Assembly: GCA_965644315.1 (NCBI GenBank)
Contig: CBFFRQ010000043.1
Location: forward strand, 124,001-188,000
From: Caecitellus pseudoparvulus
Lineage: Eukaryota > Bigyra: Bicosoecida
DNA length: 64,000 nucleotides
Direction of reading: 5' to 3'
In this document: piece after piece, positions 23,634 to 35,930 of the stretch
Layout: every line of letters starts with the position of its first letter
Numbering within the stretch: position 1 is the first letter of the stretch
Program-made: the position numbers and the translations under genes
The notes under the pieces: model-generated
Told to the model about the DNA's origin: nothing
Databases searched by the model: none
What the model saw: the letters and a program-made list of their open reading frames with translations, nothing else

Positions 23634-25527
23634 ATGTTTGCCTCCTGCGCTCGACAGCAGCACTGGGCTCCCAGCCTAGTGCACATGTGGAAGATGCAGG
23701 CAGGGAGTGGCAGTGGTCTTCGCCTTGTGCGCCGTTTCAGCCGCGTGCAAGTCCCTCTGAACCCTGCTGGTGCTGAGCAGGCAAGCAGGGGAGCCAGGAC
23801 CAGTGCCGGTCGAATGGCACTGAAGTGGACGGCGGTTGCGGGGGCAGCAGTTTTCTTGGGCTTTATCCCGGCAAAGATTGCGTATGCAACTCTGCCACTG
23901 TATGACATTGACCTGAGCCAGGCCGGAATCCAAGGCAGCGCGACAAGGAGCGAGGCGCGTGTTTCGGATGCGGAAGTTGCTTCCCAAGGCTCTGATCGCC
24001 TTGTTCGGGACGTGGCCACAGCCATGTCGATCATTGCGGACTATCTCAATGCGGATGACAGCGACGATGCTGACTGGAGTGCAGAACATCAGAGGTCAGC
24101 CGACAAACTCTTAAAACTCTGTCAGGTGAGGCCATGGAGTGCGGCGTGCTTGTGCACCAATTTCCGCACGAGCCCAATGACGTGTGCAGGTGAACAAGGG
24201 CATCTACGTGAAGCTTGGCCAGCACGTTGCGCAGCTGGAGTACTTGCTTCCTCAACAGTATGTCGATACGTTGACGGCCACCTTGACCCAGGCCCCGCAA
24301 GATGATTTCTCAGCTGTCAAGCGGGTGGTCGAGCAAGACCTGGGCGCCTCAATCGACGAGGTGTTTGAGGACTTTGAGGAGGAGCCAATCGCGAGCGCCT
24401 CCCTTGCCCAAGTTCACAGGGCCCGGTTGCGAAGCACAGGAGAGCTGGTCGCCGTCAAGGTCCAGCATGAGGGGTTGCGAGAGCTGTCGCAGGTGGACAT
24501 TGCGACAATCTCCGCGTTGGTGGACCTTGTCAAGGCCATATTCCCCAGCTTCGAGTTCACATGGCTGGCCGATGAAATCAAAATCAACCTTCCAAGAGAA
24601 CTGGATTTCACTCTGGAAGGCGCAAACGCTGAGCGGACTGCGGCGAACTTCCGAGGTGACGAGCGTGTCGCTGTGCCACGCATTGTGTGGGAACACTCGT
24701 CACCTCGCGTCCTCACCATGTCGTTCGAAGAAGGCTGCTACATCACCAACGTACAGGCCATCAAGGAGCAGGGCCTGCAGCCTGCCGACGTCGCTGCCAC
24801 ATTTGCGGACGTGTTCAGCAAGCAGATTTTCATGCATGGCTTCGTGCACGCTGACCCTCACGCGGGGAATGTGTTGGTGCGGCACATACCTGGAGCACCA
24901 GGCAAGCCCCAGTTGGTGTTGCTGGATCATGGGCTGTACCGGCCCCTGGATGATGCGTTCCGCGTTCGGTACGCTCGCCTTTGGCGGGCGTTGATTTTTG
25001 GGGACGAAGAGGGTATCAAGAAGGTCAGCGCCGAGATGGGCGTGGAGGGCATGCACCGGCTGTTTGCCGCCATTCTGACGACCAAGACCTGGGATTGCGT
25101 GTCGAGCTCGTCCCTGGACTCCCTTGTCGCTCGGGGCACCGCGGAGGAGAAGGAGCTGACAAGCCAGCAAGCGAAGGAGTGGTCCGACGACATTCGCGTC
25201 ATCCTCAAAGACCTGCCACCGGAAATGCTGCTGCTGCTTAAGACCAACGACTGCTTGAGGGCTGTAGACTTAGCCCTTGGGGCGAGGGTGAATGGTTTCA
25301 CGAGCATGGCGCTTGATTGCGTGGACGCCATTGCGGCAGACACGCTAGCGCGGGACAAGTCCTGGAGCACCTGGCTGTCCGTTCAAGCTGACCTGTGGCA
25401 AGTCTGGGCTGGAATCTCCGCCTACAAGTGGAGCGCATACCTTTTCCCCCCTCCCCAGGTGCCTGTCCGGCAGCAGGCAGCCACCCAGCTGGCGCCTTCA
25501 ACTCAGACGCAAGGAGAGCAAAGATAG
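23634..25527 (+). CDS. ADCK1: ADCK1-type atypical (UbiB/ABC1) kinase, probably mitochondrial
   Basis: Two exons, 23634-24125 and 24190-25527 (64-bp intron, GTGAGG...TGCAG, phase 0), 609 residues. The N-terminus is Arg/Ser-rich without acids, fitting a mitochondrial presequence, and is followed by a short hydrophobic segment (LKWTAVAGAAVFLGFIPAK). The UbiB core is complete: KGIYVKLGQH (KxGQ), ASASLAQVHRA (the Ala-rich nucleotide loop), VAVKVQH (lysine), ELDF, HGFVHADPHAGN (catalytic Asp and Asn) and LLDHGL in the DFG position. It resembles animal ADCK1 and yeast Mcp2 more than the coenzyme-Q kinases COQ8/ADCK3. Those relatives act in mitochondrial membrane lipid balance. It lies 230 bp after lectin copy A, in the spacer of the inverted duplication, and looks unrelated to the lectin genes. 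Confidence 0.88.
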
Positions 25528-25660
25528 CAGCTCCCACACAATCGTCCGCCAACCCCGACCTCCGACGGGAAGGCTAACGGGCACAATGCATTGCTTGCGC
25601 CATAGACCTGTGCAGAGAAGTATCTAGAGTTACAGGATTCGCGAGGATTTGTGCAGGGGC

Positions 25661-27443
25661 ATGGGAAACTTGCCAGTGAAGCAGGGTGGCAAGCCAGGCG
25701 CCGCCGGCGGACAGCATGTCGACCTGAAGAGGCTCTGGCAAGTTATGCTCCAGGTGTGGGTCCCAGCTGAGGACATTCCTCTTGTCATTGGCAAGGGCGG
25801 GGCATTTGTGAAGCGCATCCGTGATGAGACAAACGCCCGTGTAGATGTGGTGCGTGTGCCACAATTCCGCACCCTTGCCACGCCGCGGACGCACGTCGCT
25901 GGCCTTGCGCTACGCAGCCCCACAAAGACAGTGTGACTGGGCCTTGGGCATGTGTCGTTTTACGGGGGGAGTGTAGGGCTGTCTTCGACGCCTTCAACCG
26001 CGTGGATGCGATTGTAGATGGTGAGCTTGCAGCGAAAGCTCCGCTGGCTCAACTCGGATCACGCTGGGTGCCTGCCATTTCACAGAGATCGACACAATGG
26101 CCCTGTCCATCAACCTCAGTCATGCGCTTGGCCAAGTTGCCCAAGCTCACGCACGGCATCTCTCGGCCGAGCACCAGGTCCGAGTGCACGTTGGCAAAGC
26201 ACGTCCTCGTGCAGGGCGCTTTCCTGCCACAGACTTCGAAGCCATTCTTGAAGGCCCACTGAGCAGCATCGCGCCCGCCTTCGAAGATTTGCTCTCGAAA
26301 CTGTGTGATGAGTCAGGCAACAAGCTCGCCACTCACACCCACGTGCTGCCGGCCAAAGTCGCCAACATGCTTGAGCAGAGCGACGGGAAAGTCATCAACG
26401 ACATCTTCTTGAACACTGGGGCAACAGTGCGCATTTTGCGCCGGAAAGCAAAGCACGATCGAGGAAGGTCCAGTTCACAGAGTGCGGACAAGGGCTCCCA
26501 GGCGGCGGCTGAGCCGCCTGCTGACGTGAAGGCCATCATCAGTGGCCCTCGAGATTGCGTCGAGCTTGCGCACAGAGTGGTGAAGCTTCTGGGATTCGGA
26601 CGACTGACGTTTAACGGTGCACTGGCGGCAGCTGTTTCTGAGATTCAAGACTCGGCAACTCCGATTGTCACACCCTCCCCGTACTTCGAGCGTGCAGAGT
26701 ACATGCACGCTCAAGAGCCGTGGATGCAGCGAGCTTTCGAAGCGCAGACGCGAAGGAGGGAGTGGCAGGCAGCTGTGGAGGAAGAGGCTCGGGCCAGCCT
26801 CGGCTTGGTGACTGCTGCAGGCGATGCCACGTGGCCAGCAGAGGGTGAGGAGCCCAGGGAACTGCGCCCAGCTGCGACTTCCGGCACATCAGGCACAGCT
26901 AGCCAGGAGCCACGACAAGGGCCACCTGCAGCGCAGCCAAAAGCTGCTCTGGAGTCTGCTAAAGTACGTTCGGGGATTTCCTTCGCTTCGGCTGCGGGAA
27001 AGCACAGCACTCCGGCAGATGAGCAGGCGGCCAAGAGTGCCTCTGGAGCAGCGACGGCGGCATCGGGCGCCAAGGTGAAGGCGAGAGGAACGTCAGGCGG
27101 GCGCAGTGGCGATCGGCGACGAGGCAGCGAAAAGTCATCCACGCATGGCACTGGCTCTGGGTCCTCTGATAAGGGTAGGCCTGCCCCTCAAGGCGAGGCA
27201 CGCGGGCAGGGACGCCACCGTGGAGACCGCCCGAAGAAGGGTGGCAAGCGGTCAGGCGGCGGCGCGGCAAACAGGGGAGCAAGCGAGCAGCGGCCCAAGC
27301 AGCAAGGAGGCCAGAGCTCCAAATCAGCAGGCACTGGGCAAGGGGGTGCGGGGGGGCAGCAAAAGCGTGGGGACAAGCGGGGTGGAGCGAAGAAGCCTCG
27401 AGGCGCCAAGCGTGGCGGGCAGTCAAGCGGGCGGGCCAAGTAG
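25661..27443 (+). CDS. KH-domain RNA-binding protein with basic Gly-rich tail
   Basis: Three exons: 25661-25849, 25918-26020 and 26086-27443 (549 residues). Introns of 68 bp (GTGCGT...CGCAG, phase 0) and 65 bp (GTGAGC...CACAG, phase 1) were placed because they rebuild a full KH domain. That domain runs VPAEDIPLVIGKGG, VKRIRDETNARVDV, then VTGPWACVV and RAVFDAFNRVDAIVDE, with the GKGG nucleic-acid loop. A second, more degenerate KH follows (VLPAKVANML ... GKVINDIFLNTGATVRIL ... AIISGPRDCVELAHRVVKLLG) with no GxxG loop. From about residue 330 the protein is low-complexity and then strongly basic (GRSGDRRRGSEK, KRGDKRGGAKKPRG), typical of disordered RNA-binding tails. KH proteins bind single-stranded RNA; the target is unknown. 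It is convergent with the next gene, 98 bp apart. Confidence 0.75.
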
Positions 27444-27541
27444 CTTGCGCAGTCCTGCCTCAAGAATCGAAGGCAGCGGCCATCACAACCTGTCAATGCA
27501 GTGGCATCGATCGATAATCATTCATTACGCACACGCTTGCG

Positions 27542-29077
27542 TCAGAACTCTGTGTCTGATGCTTCCCCTTCCAGCGCTGCAAGGACGGGGTCACAGGCAG
27601 CTTCGCCCCTGCGCCCCGCAGCACCGGAAGAGAAAGGACGATCCGTATGGAAGTGGCCGTGTGCTAATCCATGTGTTGCGTCGAGTTGTGTGTGGCTAGG
27701 CCCACCCAAGGTGTGCGTGTGTAAAGGCCGGGCATGCGTACCGCCAGCTCGGCCTGGAAACGCAGCCAGGGGGACTGGCGCACGCATGCGCACTGAGCTG
27801 GCCCCACGCACTGCGACAGGTTGGATGGGCCCATGCAGGGTAGAGTCATCCTCCTCCGATGACGACCCTTCGCCTTGCTCAGCATGGTAGTAGGCCGTGG
27901 GCGCCACCGCTCCAGCGGGAAGCGAGCCAACTGAGGCGCTGGGCAAGGGCAGCGGCGTGCCTGTGACGATTCCAGCTGCAGATCTGGGGCGACATCCCAC
28001 TCCATGTTGAGGCAGAGTAACTGGCGGTGGCACGGAGCAAACAGAGGAGGCACGCGTGGGGGGCAACGCCATGTGTGCGGTGGGCGAAGAGAGCACGCTG
28101 GTCAAGCCGCCTGCTCCCATGAACAGCGGGGTGGCAGTGCCCATTTGGCAGTCAATGTCGCCCCAAGCAGGTGTACCCTTGCCCCCATTCTGAGCCCACA
28201 CCACTGAAGGTGGTCCACTGGAGTGGCTTGTGGCCCAACCTCCAGAAAAGCCTGAGGTTGCCTGGCCACCTTGTCCGGCGAATGACCCCCGTTGAAAAGC
28301 GCTGGAGGCCCCAGCAAAGTGCCGAACTCGGAACTCGCCAAGATTACTGGTGGGCACAGAAAGGTGATCGGCTGGCGGCAACCGTGGGTGAGCCAGTGGG
28401 GGGAAATGCGAGCCCTGCGCAACAAAATGCTGCAATGCACGGACGGCATGCGGGGCCGCTGGGTGAGCCATTGGCGAAGCAGGGGGGGCATCAGGCTGAA
28501 AGGCTTTGCCAGCAGGAATAAGTGGAATCTCAGAAGTTGCTCTCCTCAACGCATACTGAACCACTGCTTCGCCCGATTCAGAGCGAGCCACTCGCGGAGC
28601 TGTGAGACGAGACTCCAGAAGGTTGCCAGGAGCAGCTGCAGGAGGGGCAGACATAATGATACCCTGGTGTGGGATAGAACATAGTCCTCGTCTGTGTTTC
28701 TTGTCCGCACACATGAAAGAGTCTGGGTCACCAGAGCCATGTCTCGTACGAGCTCGTTTTGCTGCACAGGGAAAGAGAAACGCATGAAACGCCAGTCAGT
28801 TTTGGCAGATTTCAAGTTATTCGCTGCACAATCCGATGATGCAAATGCCCAGACAAGCAAGTAAAGGCTGCAGCACGTGATCTCCCACTTCATGCTTCCT
28901 TTACTCACTTCCACGGCAGCCTCCTCGTTGCGGCGTGGTGGGTGCTGTCAAGGCCAGACTGCTCCCGACAGGGTTGGCCGGACGCTCCTCTGCGCTGGTC
29001 TCGGAGCTGCATTGGTTCCCAGGTGCGTGTAAGTAATGATAGACCTCATCATCGCCGAATGCGGCATCAGCATCCAT
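27542..29077 (-). CDS. Unrecognised Pro/Ser/His-rich protein
   Basis: Two exons, 29077-28909 and 28761-27542, over a 147-bp intron (GTGAGT...GTGCAG, phase 1), 462 residues. Exon 1 starts MDADAAFGDDEVYHYLHAPG and is acidic. The joined protein then has a basic stretch (TKRARTRHG ... DKKHRRG) that could be a nuclear localisation signal. The rest is low-complexity, rich in Pro, Ser, Ala, Gly and His, with a short acidic SSSEEDD segment and a C-terminus ending EGEASDTEF. I recognise no domain, signal peptide or membrane segment. The exon join rests on splice sites and phase only. Without the join, an in-frame ATG at 28714 would give 390 residues. The gene sits head-to-tail behind copy B (250 bp upstream of its start). 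Confidence 0.55.
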
Positions 29078-29326
29078 CGCCCCTGCCTGTCTTCATCGAG
29101 CACGCGAGCCGCGGGCAAGGCGAAGTGGTGCTGGAGGTCTGCTGCAACAACTTGACACGACGACAGCTCCCAGCAGCATGCACCACGAATGCTTTGTACT
29201 TTCACTCGGATTCAAGTGAGGCTTCGAACACAATGAATTCAAGAAAAACAGGAGTATTCACACCCACAACATTGAGATTTGTCTTACAAGACAAAGGAGC
29301 GGGAGAAGTTCTTTCACCACTGCCAC

Positions 29327-32300
29327 CTACCACATGCGGCGCTTCGCATACGCCCGCTCACGCGCCGCATCGCGCAAGATCTGCTGCCGCTCCCGCCCGC
29401 TCATCACGCTCAGCTGCGCCGCAGCTGTCGCGTACGCGGCGCGCCACTTCTCCGCGCCCTGCCCGATCGCCAGCGGCGTCACGCTTGCACGCTCACGGCG
29501 CACCATCTGGGCACCCACCACGCCTGGGTTCAAAGCACCCGACCCGCTCTCACCGTCACCGCCCAGCCCCACACTTCCCTTGCCCGCCACCTCCAGCCGT
29601 GACGTGGGCCCATCCTTCTCACCCCCACCCGACCCAGCCTTCTTCCCCCGCCGACCAGCCGCACGCTTGCCACCCTTCATCATGCTCTGCGCCACCACAG
29701 ACATGCGAGCACGCCGCACGTGCCCGGCGCCATCACGTGAGGCAGCCGATGAGGCGGGACCACCCCCACCACCCCCACTGCCCTTCCCACCAGCTGCACC
29801 CAGCTTGTCCTGCAGAGTGCGGAACACCATGGGGTTACCCCCCGCCTGGTACCGCACATGGCGCTCCTCAGGCAGGTCCACCACGGTGCGCTGCAGACGC
29901 CGCTTGCGACGGGCAAAGGCCTTGGCCTCTGCCTCCGCACCCATGATCAACACACGCCAGAAGGACGTCAACAACGTCAAGAACAGGCCCATGGACATGA
30001 TGAACACCAGCACTGCCAGATTCCGCCCGCCGTTCCGGCCCAACGGGAACACACTCAGCTCCCCCTCCATGAACGTCACGTAGTTCATGAGCCCCGCCGT
30101 CACGGCCAGCGTCAGGGAGTACACCTTCACGTTCTCCTTCCACTTCTCGTTGTCCAGGAAGGGCGACTCGTACACCATGCTCACCACGACGCTGCTCACG
30201 ACCAGGAAGGTGATGAAGAACTTCAACAACGCCACGTTCTGCGACTCTGGCGCCGCGAAGAACACCACCGTCACTGACAGCGCCAGCAGCACCAGCATGT
30301 TCAAGTGCCGGTAGTAGAAGTACACCGCCTTGTAGTCGTTGTCCAGGAAGTGCGCCAGGGTGTTGTTCTGCACCAGGGCAGGCGCTGTGTTGATCATGTG
30401 CAGCAGCTCAGCCTCCTCAGGTGACTTGGCGTCGTTGCGGTGGCGCCACTTCTTCCCCAGCGCACGCTGGGCCTTGGCCACCTTCTGGAACCACTTGCTG
30501 CAGCACAGGGCACAGATGCAGCAGCAGAAGGCGTAGAAGCAGCAGTTGCACAGGCACCCGCAGCACGCACACCACCCGCCACCAGCCCCCGCATCTTCGT
30601 CGTCGGCATCATCCCCCTTCACCTGCCCATGCACCACACGCGCCTTCAGCGTGGCGCCATACCCACCACGCTTGGCACTGGCTGTCGGTGTCGCGGCAGG
30701 GGCGCCCACATCTCCACCTCGCATGCCATGCTTCAACATGGCCAGGGGGTTCGCCGTGCCCACACTGGGGCTGGCCTTGCTGCGGGCACCCCCCCCACGA
30801 CGCCCCACGCTCATCTCACTGTACGCTGCAGGGTCACTCAACATGGGGTGGAACGCTGTGCGGGCCACGTACAGCCCATGCACATCCTTCCGCAGCCACT
30901 CCGCGTCGTCTTGGCCCGTTGCCAGACCCGCCCGCAGCGCACGAGCCCGCTGCCGCACGGCATCCATCGCCCCGAAGGACGACGACATGACCGTGCTGCG
31001 GTACGCCGCCACCTGCTCCAGCTCCTCGGGGTCGCGAATGCTGAAGGCATCTGCACTCTGCAGCTGCACAGCCTTCTCAGATGGCATCAGCAAGTGCTGT
31101 GCCGCAGACAGGCCGGCGTACGCACCACCCGGCAGCGCCGCACGTGACCCCAGCCGGCCTGCCCGCATCAGCAGCTCGGCATCTGCCTTGTACCCTGGCC
31201 GCGCCCTCACGAACATGGGGTTCAGCGTGCCGCCCTTCGTGGCGCTGGCGCCCCCCACGCCGGCACTGCGCAGGGCAGGTGCCGCGGCGGTCTTGGCCGC
31301 TGCCCCTCGCGTGGGCATCAACGAAAACCGCTTCTTGCGCACCCGACCACCCGCACCAGCCGCCGCCTCGGCAGCTGCCACAGCCTTCGCCTTCACCACA
31401 GGACTCACCACAGATGCAGGCAAGGACGCCAGCCGAGCAGCGGCGCCACGTGACATCACGCCGCCCTGCCCGAAGTACAGCTCACCCAGGTCCACACGCC
31501 GGGGGCCCTCCTTCCCGTCGCCCCCGCCCCCATGCACCTTCAGGTGCTGTGCCAGCAAGCTCTCCTCGTCGCTGTCAAAGCCACCCACGTCACCCATCGC
31601 CACAGCTGCCGCCTCGACCGGGTCCACCACCCGCTTGCCAACCGCCATGGACTGCCGACGCACCTTCTTCGCGATGGCCTTGCTCTTCACCTTGGCGGCG
31701 CTGCCACTGGCCTTCACAGCTGCCCGGGCAGCCTTCACCGCGTTCACCTTGGCTGTCGCACGGGCATACGCCTGGGCAGCCTGGGACTTCAACATCACCT
31801 TGTGGATCTTGCGACGCACCCACAAGTACGTCAGGACGGGGTACCCCACCACATACAGCAGCAACAGTGCCACTGCCATGGCGCCAGGCACCACGTGGTC
31901 CTCTGCAAAGCACTCGTAGAAGGGGTTGCTCACCAGCAGCCACTTCTCCACCACCTCACCCCCATCATCCACCAGCTCACGGCTGCAGAACAACAGCCCC
32001 AGCACCGTGTTGCACACAATCGCATACATCAGCGTCATCAGCGTGAACGTCAGTCGCCGCAGCAGCGGCTTCACCTTTCCCCACACACCCACAGCCGCCC
32101 GGGGGTCCACACCCTCCGCCTCACCCTTCCCCTTGCCCCCCGCCTTCTCCGCCTTCAGCGCAGTCATCACCACCGTCAGCACCAACAACCCCAACGCGAT
32201 GCCCATCGTCGTCTTCTCAGCCGTGAACGGCGCCTGATCCAGACAGGCAGGCGGCACCAGACCAGAGCTGTCAAACTGCAACACGTTCAGCTGTGTGTAC

Positions 32301-35300
32301 AGGGACTGCAGGTACGGCGGCAGGCCAGGGCTGGCTGCCTTGCCCACCTGCACAATCACCTGCAGCATGCTCACCGTCCACACGACAAACTGCGCCGCTC
32401 GCTTCATGCCCCCTGCGAAAGAGCCGCCCTTGATTGCCGTCACGATGCGGATGGCCGTCGCCATCACCAGGAACAACCCGAAGGCTGCCCCTGCAAAGGC
32501 CAGCGGCGGCAGCACCAGCTCCAGCCCGCCCTGGCTCTTGGGACATGGCGTGCAAGCCCCAGTGTCCTTCGGGTAGAAGCCCTTGCTGCACAGCGCACAC
32601 AGACGGCCCTCATACCCCACACCACATGCCGCCGTGGACGTCGTGTAGTTCCACCCTGTGCACCGCTCCAGCGACGGAGGCGCACACGCGCTGGCCGTCA
32701 CACGGGAGTCCTCAGACGCCACCCAGTACCCAGGCTTGGGCCACCGACGGTACCCTCCCGGACACAGCTCACCCACCCCACACCGCACACAGTCATCCCC
32801 AGCGCCAAATGCACAGTTGCGATGCCCGGGGTCGGTGGCATCACGGCACACTGGCCCAGGCGGCGTGTACCCGATACAGGATGCCGTCACGAATGTCCCG
32901 TACCCCAGCAGTGAGTGTGCCTGCTCTCCAGGCGCCGATGCACTTGTCTGCAGACGGCGCGAGGCGGCAGCAGCGCCAGTGGGCAGGGATGCACGAGCTG
33001 CACTGCCAGCGCCTGGGCACGCCAGGGGACACGCTGACACACCCCCCAGCACGACACCAGCCCCCGCACCAGCCACACGCAGTGTCCCTGCACTCCGAGC
33101 AGATGCCCACGCCGCCTCGCCCGCCACGAACAGCGTGTGCCCCGCCTCCACCCAGTCCTCCACGGCAGTCCCTGCCGCCCGGGCACGCCATGTCGAGCTC
33201 ACGTGCTCCACCCACTCAGCCGGCACCATGGGCGGGTTGGCCACCCACAGCGCGCGGTAGGCACGTTGGCCTCGGCATGCCTCCTCAGAGGGGCACATGC
33301 TGCTGTACGACGGCATCCTCAGCCGCAGCACCAGACCGTCACTGGACACGGCAGACACGTTCAGCTGCATGTCCCCCAGCCACACCTGTGCACCTGGCAC
33401 AAACGCAAACGGCTGCACGGGCAGGCCCGCGCTGGAGGCAGGCGGCGTGAAACCTGGCACTGCAGTCGTCGGCACACACCGCACACGGTGCTTGCAGTCC
33501 GCGACGATGACGATGTCCTGCAGGCCGCCCAGCGTCACGACGAAGTAGTCCCCGCCGTCCCGCGACTCCACACCCGTGAACACGGTGAACGGCGAGTCAC
33601 CCTCCACACCACTGCCGTCCCCCGCCCTGCCTTCGAAGGGCGCCGCAGATGCCGCTGCCAGGATGCGGCTGTAGTTCGTGGACAGCGACGCCAGGCCTCG
33701 CCCCGGCACGCCCGTGTCACCCCCGCCACTGCCCCAGCTGGACATCCACCCTGTGCCCCCTGGCAGCGCAATCAACACATCCCCCACAAACGGGTACACT
33801 GTCGGCACGCTGGCAAACGGCACGCTGATGGGCGGCAGGCCTGCGTACACCTGCAGACCAGACGACACGCCCTGCAGCTGGGACGTGATCACACACGTCA
33901 CTGCAAAGGCCCGTGACCAGGTCTCGGGCGCCAGGAAGCTCACGCCCCGCAGCGACAGCGGAGCAGCCCGCAACCACTGCCGCATGCCGCCTGGGCCCAC
34001 ACTGGCGTCCAGGGAGAACTGCTCAGGCGTCACACGCACAGCGCCCGGCACACTCCCGCTGCACTGCACCACCACCACTTCGTTCGGGCCTGGCTGGTTC
34101 GGCATGACGACCTCGAACCCCAGGCCCAGCGGCGTCGAGCCTGCAGACAGCAGCAGGGGCGTCTCCACAGACGCAGAGGTGGGCTGACCAGGCACACGCA
34201 AGTCGCCCAGCCACGCGGCCCTGCCCAGACGCGGATCAATGGAGCTCGGTGACACATCCACCACCCCGCCTGCGCCGGCAGTGTCACTGCCCTGGTGATC
34301 GAAGGCTTCCAGCGGGGACGCGCCACTCACAGCCGGCCGGGCATACGCGCCAGACGTGTTGAACACGTCCACACTCTCCACAGCACGGGCGTCCACTGTC
34401 AGGCTGAACAAGTCGCACTTGCTGCTCAACAGCCGCACAGGGCTGAACGGCGCCGACGCTGCGCTCTGGCCCAGGGAGTTCCCTGCACGGGTGTAGAACC
34501 GCACCAGCCGGTCCTCAGGCAAACCTTGCACGTTCATGGCACGCACGATGCTGCTGCTGCGCTCCACTGATGCGCTCACCGTGCCGCCCGTCGCACTCTC
34601 GAATGCAGCACGGCTGCCAGCCAACGCCACCAGCGTGCCGTTCTGCACGAGTGCAGCTTGGCTGGGTGCGCCACTGCCCTGCCACGTCCACACACTGTAG
34701 TATTGCATGCCGTTGGAGTGGGCAGTCGCTATGGGAGACCACTGCGACACCAGCTCACTCCGCGCCCCGAGAGACCCTGCAGATAGGGAGCCCGCAAGAG
34801 GCACGGGCGCAGGCGCCGTCACACTGCCATCCGTGGACGCACTGGAAGGCCCCATCCACGCCAGCCCACTGCCCACTGCCGTCACAGTGGCCCACGTCAG
34901 AGCAGGCAGCGGCACACGTGGCGCAGAGTCAGCCCACGACACCACAGCATTCAGCTGGCATGGGTCCACAGCAGTCACTGCTCCAGCACCTGTCGGCCGC
35001 GCATCCACACACTGCACAGCAGCCGGGAACGCCCCCGCCGCGATGTCGCTGTCAGACGCCGTCCACAGCACAGTCCCATCGGCCAGGTGAAACGCCCACT
35101 CACTCGTGCCACTGCACCGAGCCCGTGTGAAGCCCCACGGCAGCAGGGGCGCCGTGCACCGTGCCACACACTCCGTGTCCAGACCCGTGTACCGGCCTGT
35201 CCCGTTCACCGCCACACCCAGACGCTCACAGGTCCAGGAGCCTCCGCCTGCCACGCGTGGCAGAGGGCGACAGTGGGGGGCGCTGGGCGACGGCGTCTGA

Positions 35301-35930
35301 GACGATGTGGGCGTCACGGAGGACGTCGCCGTCACGCTGGGCGTCGACGTCATCGTGTTGGATGGCGTGCTCGTGACGCTGGCTGTGTTGGAGGGCGTCA
35401 CGCTGGCAGTGTTGGAGGGCGTCACGCTGGCAGTGTTGGAAGGTGTCACACTCGCCGTGTTAGAAGGCGTCACGCTGGCAGTGTTGGACGCAGTCACACT
35501 GGCAGTGTTGGAGGGCGTCCCCGTCATCGTCTGGCTTGGCGTGCCGGTCATGGTCACGCTGGCGGTCTGAGAGGCAGTCACGCTTGCCGTCTGCGACGCA
35601 GTCACACTTGGCGTGCCCGTCATTGTCTGTGTCGCCGTCACACTGGCAGTTTGGGAGGCAGTCACGCTGGCCGTCTGCGATGCCGTCACGCTGGGCGTGC
35701 CTGTCATGGTCTGCGATGCAGTCACGCTGGGTGTGCCCGTCATGGTTTGTGTGGCGGTGACACTGGGCGTGCCTGTCATGGTCTGGGAGGGCGTCACACT
35801 GGCTGTCACGCTGGGCGTGCCGGTGGACGTGGACGATGGCGTCTGCGTGGGGGTTTCCGTCGCACTCGTGCTTGGCGTTGCCGTTTGCGATGAAGTCGGC
35901 GTCGATGTGCTACTGGGAGTCGGGGTAGAA
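29327..35930 (-). repeat. Arm B of the 6.6-kb inverted duplication
   Basis: This arm is the reverse complement of 16800-23403. The 5,923-bp spacer between the arms holds three unrelated genes. The match starts exactly with the ATGTGG-TAG stop context at 29327 and fades in the stalk near 35900. There are no flanking terminal repeats or transposase, so it is a segmental/gene duplication rather than a transposon. Confidence 0.88.

Noticed and set aside
28546-28914. Minus-strand ORF with a signal-peptide-like start (MKWEITCCSLYLLVWAF)
   Set aside because: It begins inside a well-formed intron (28908-28762). Splicing that intron out joins two other exons in phase and keeps the 390-residue frame open.
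30546-32914. Long plus-strand ORFs (up to 460 residues) opposite lectin copy B, with twins opposite copy A
   Set aside because: They occur in both arms only because the DNA is duplicated. His/Arg/Gln-rich translation, no motifs.
16800-35930. Inverted repeat as a transposon or a viral/virophage insertion
   Set aside because: The arms are coding sequence of host-like genes. There is no transposase, integrase, capsid or terminal repeat, and the spacer holds three ordinary host-type genes.
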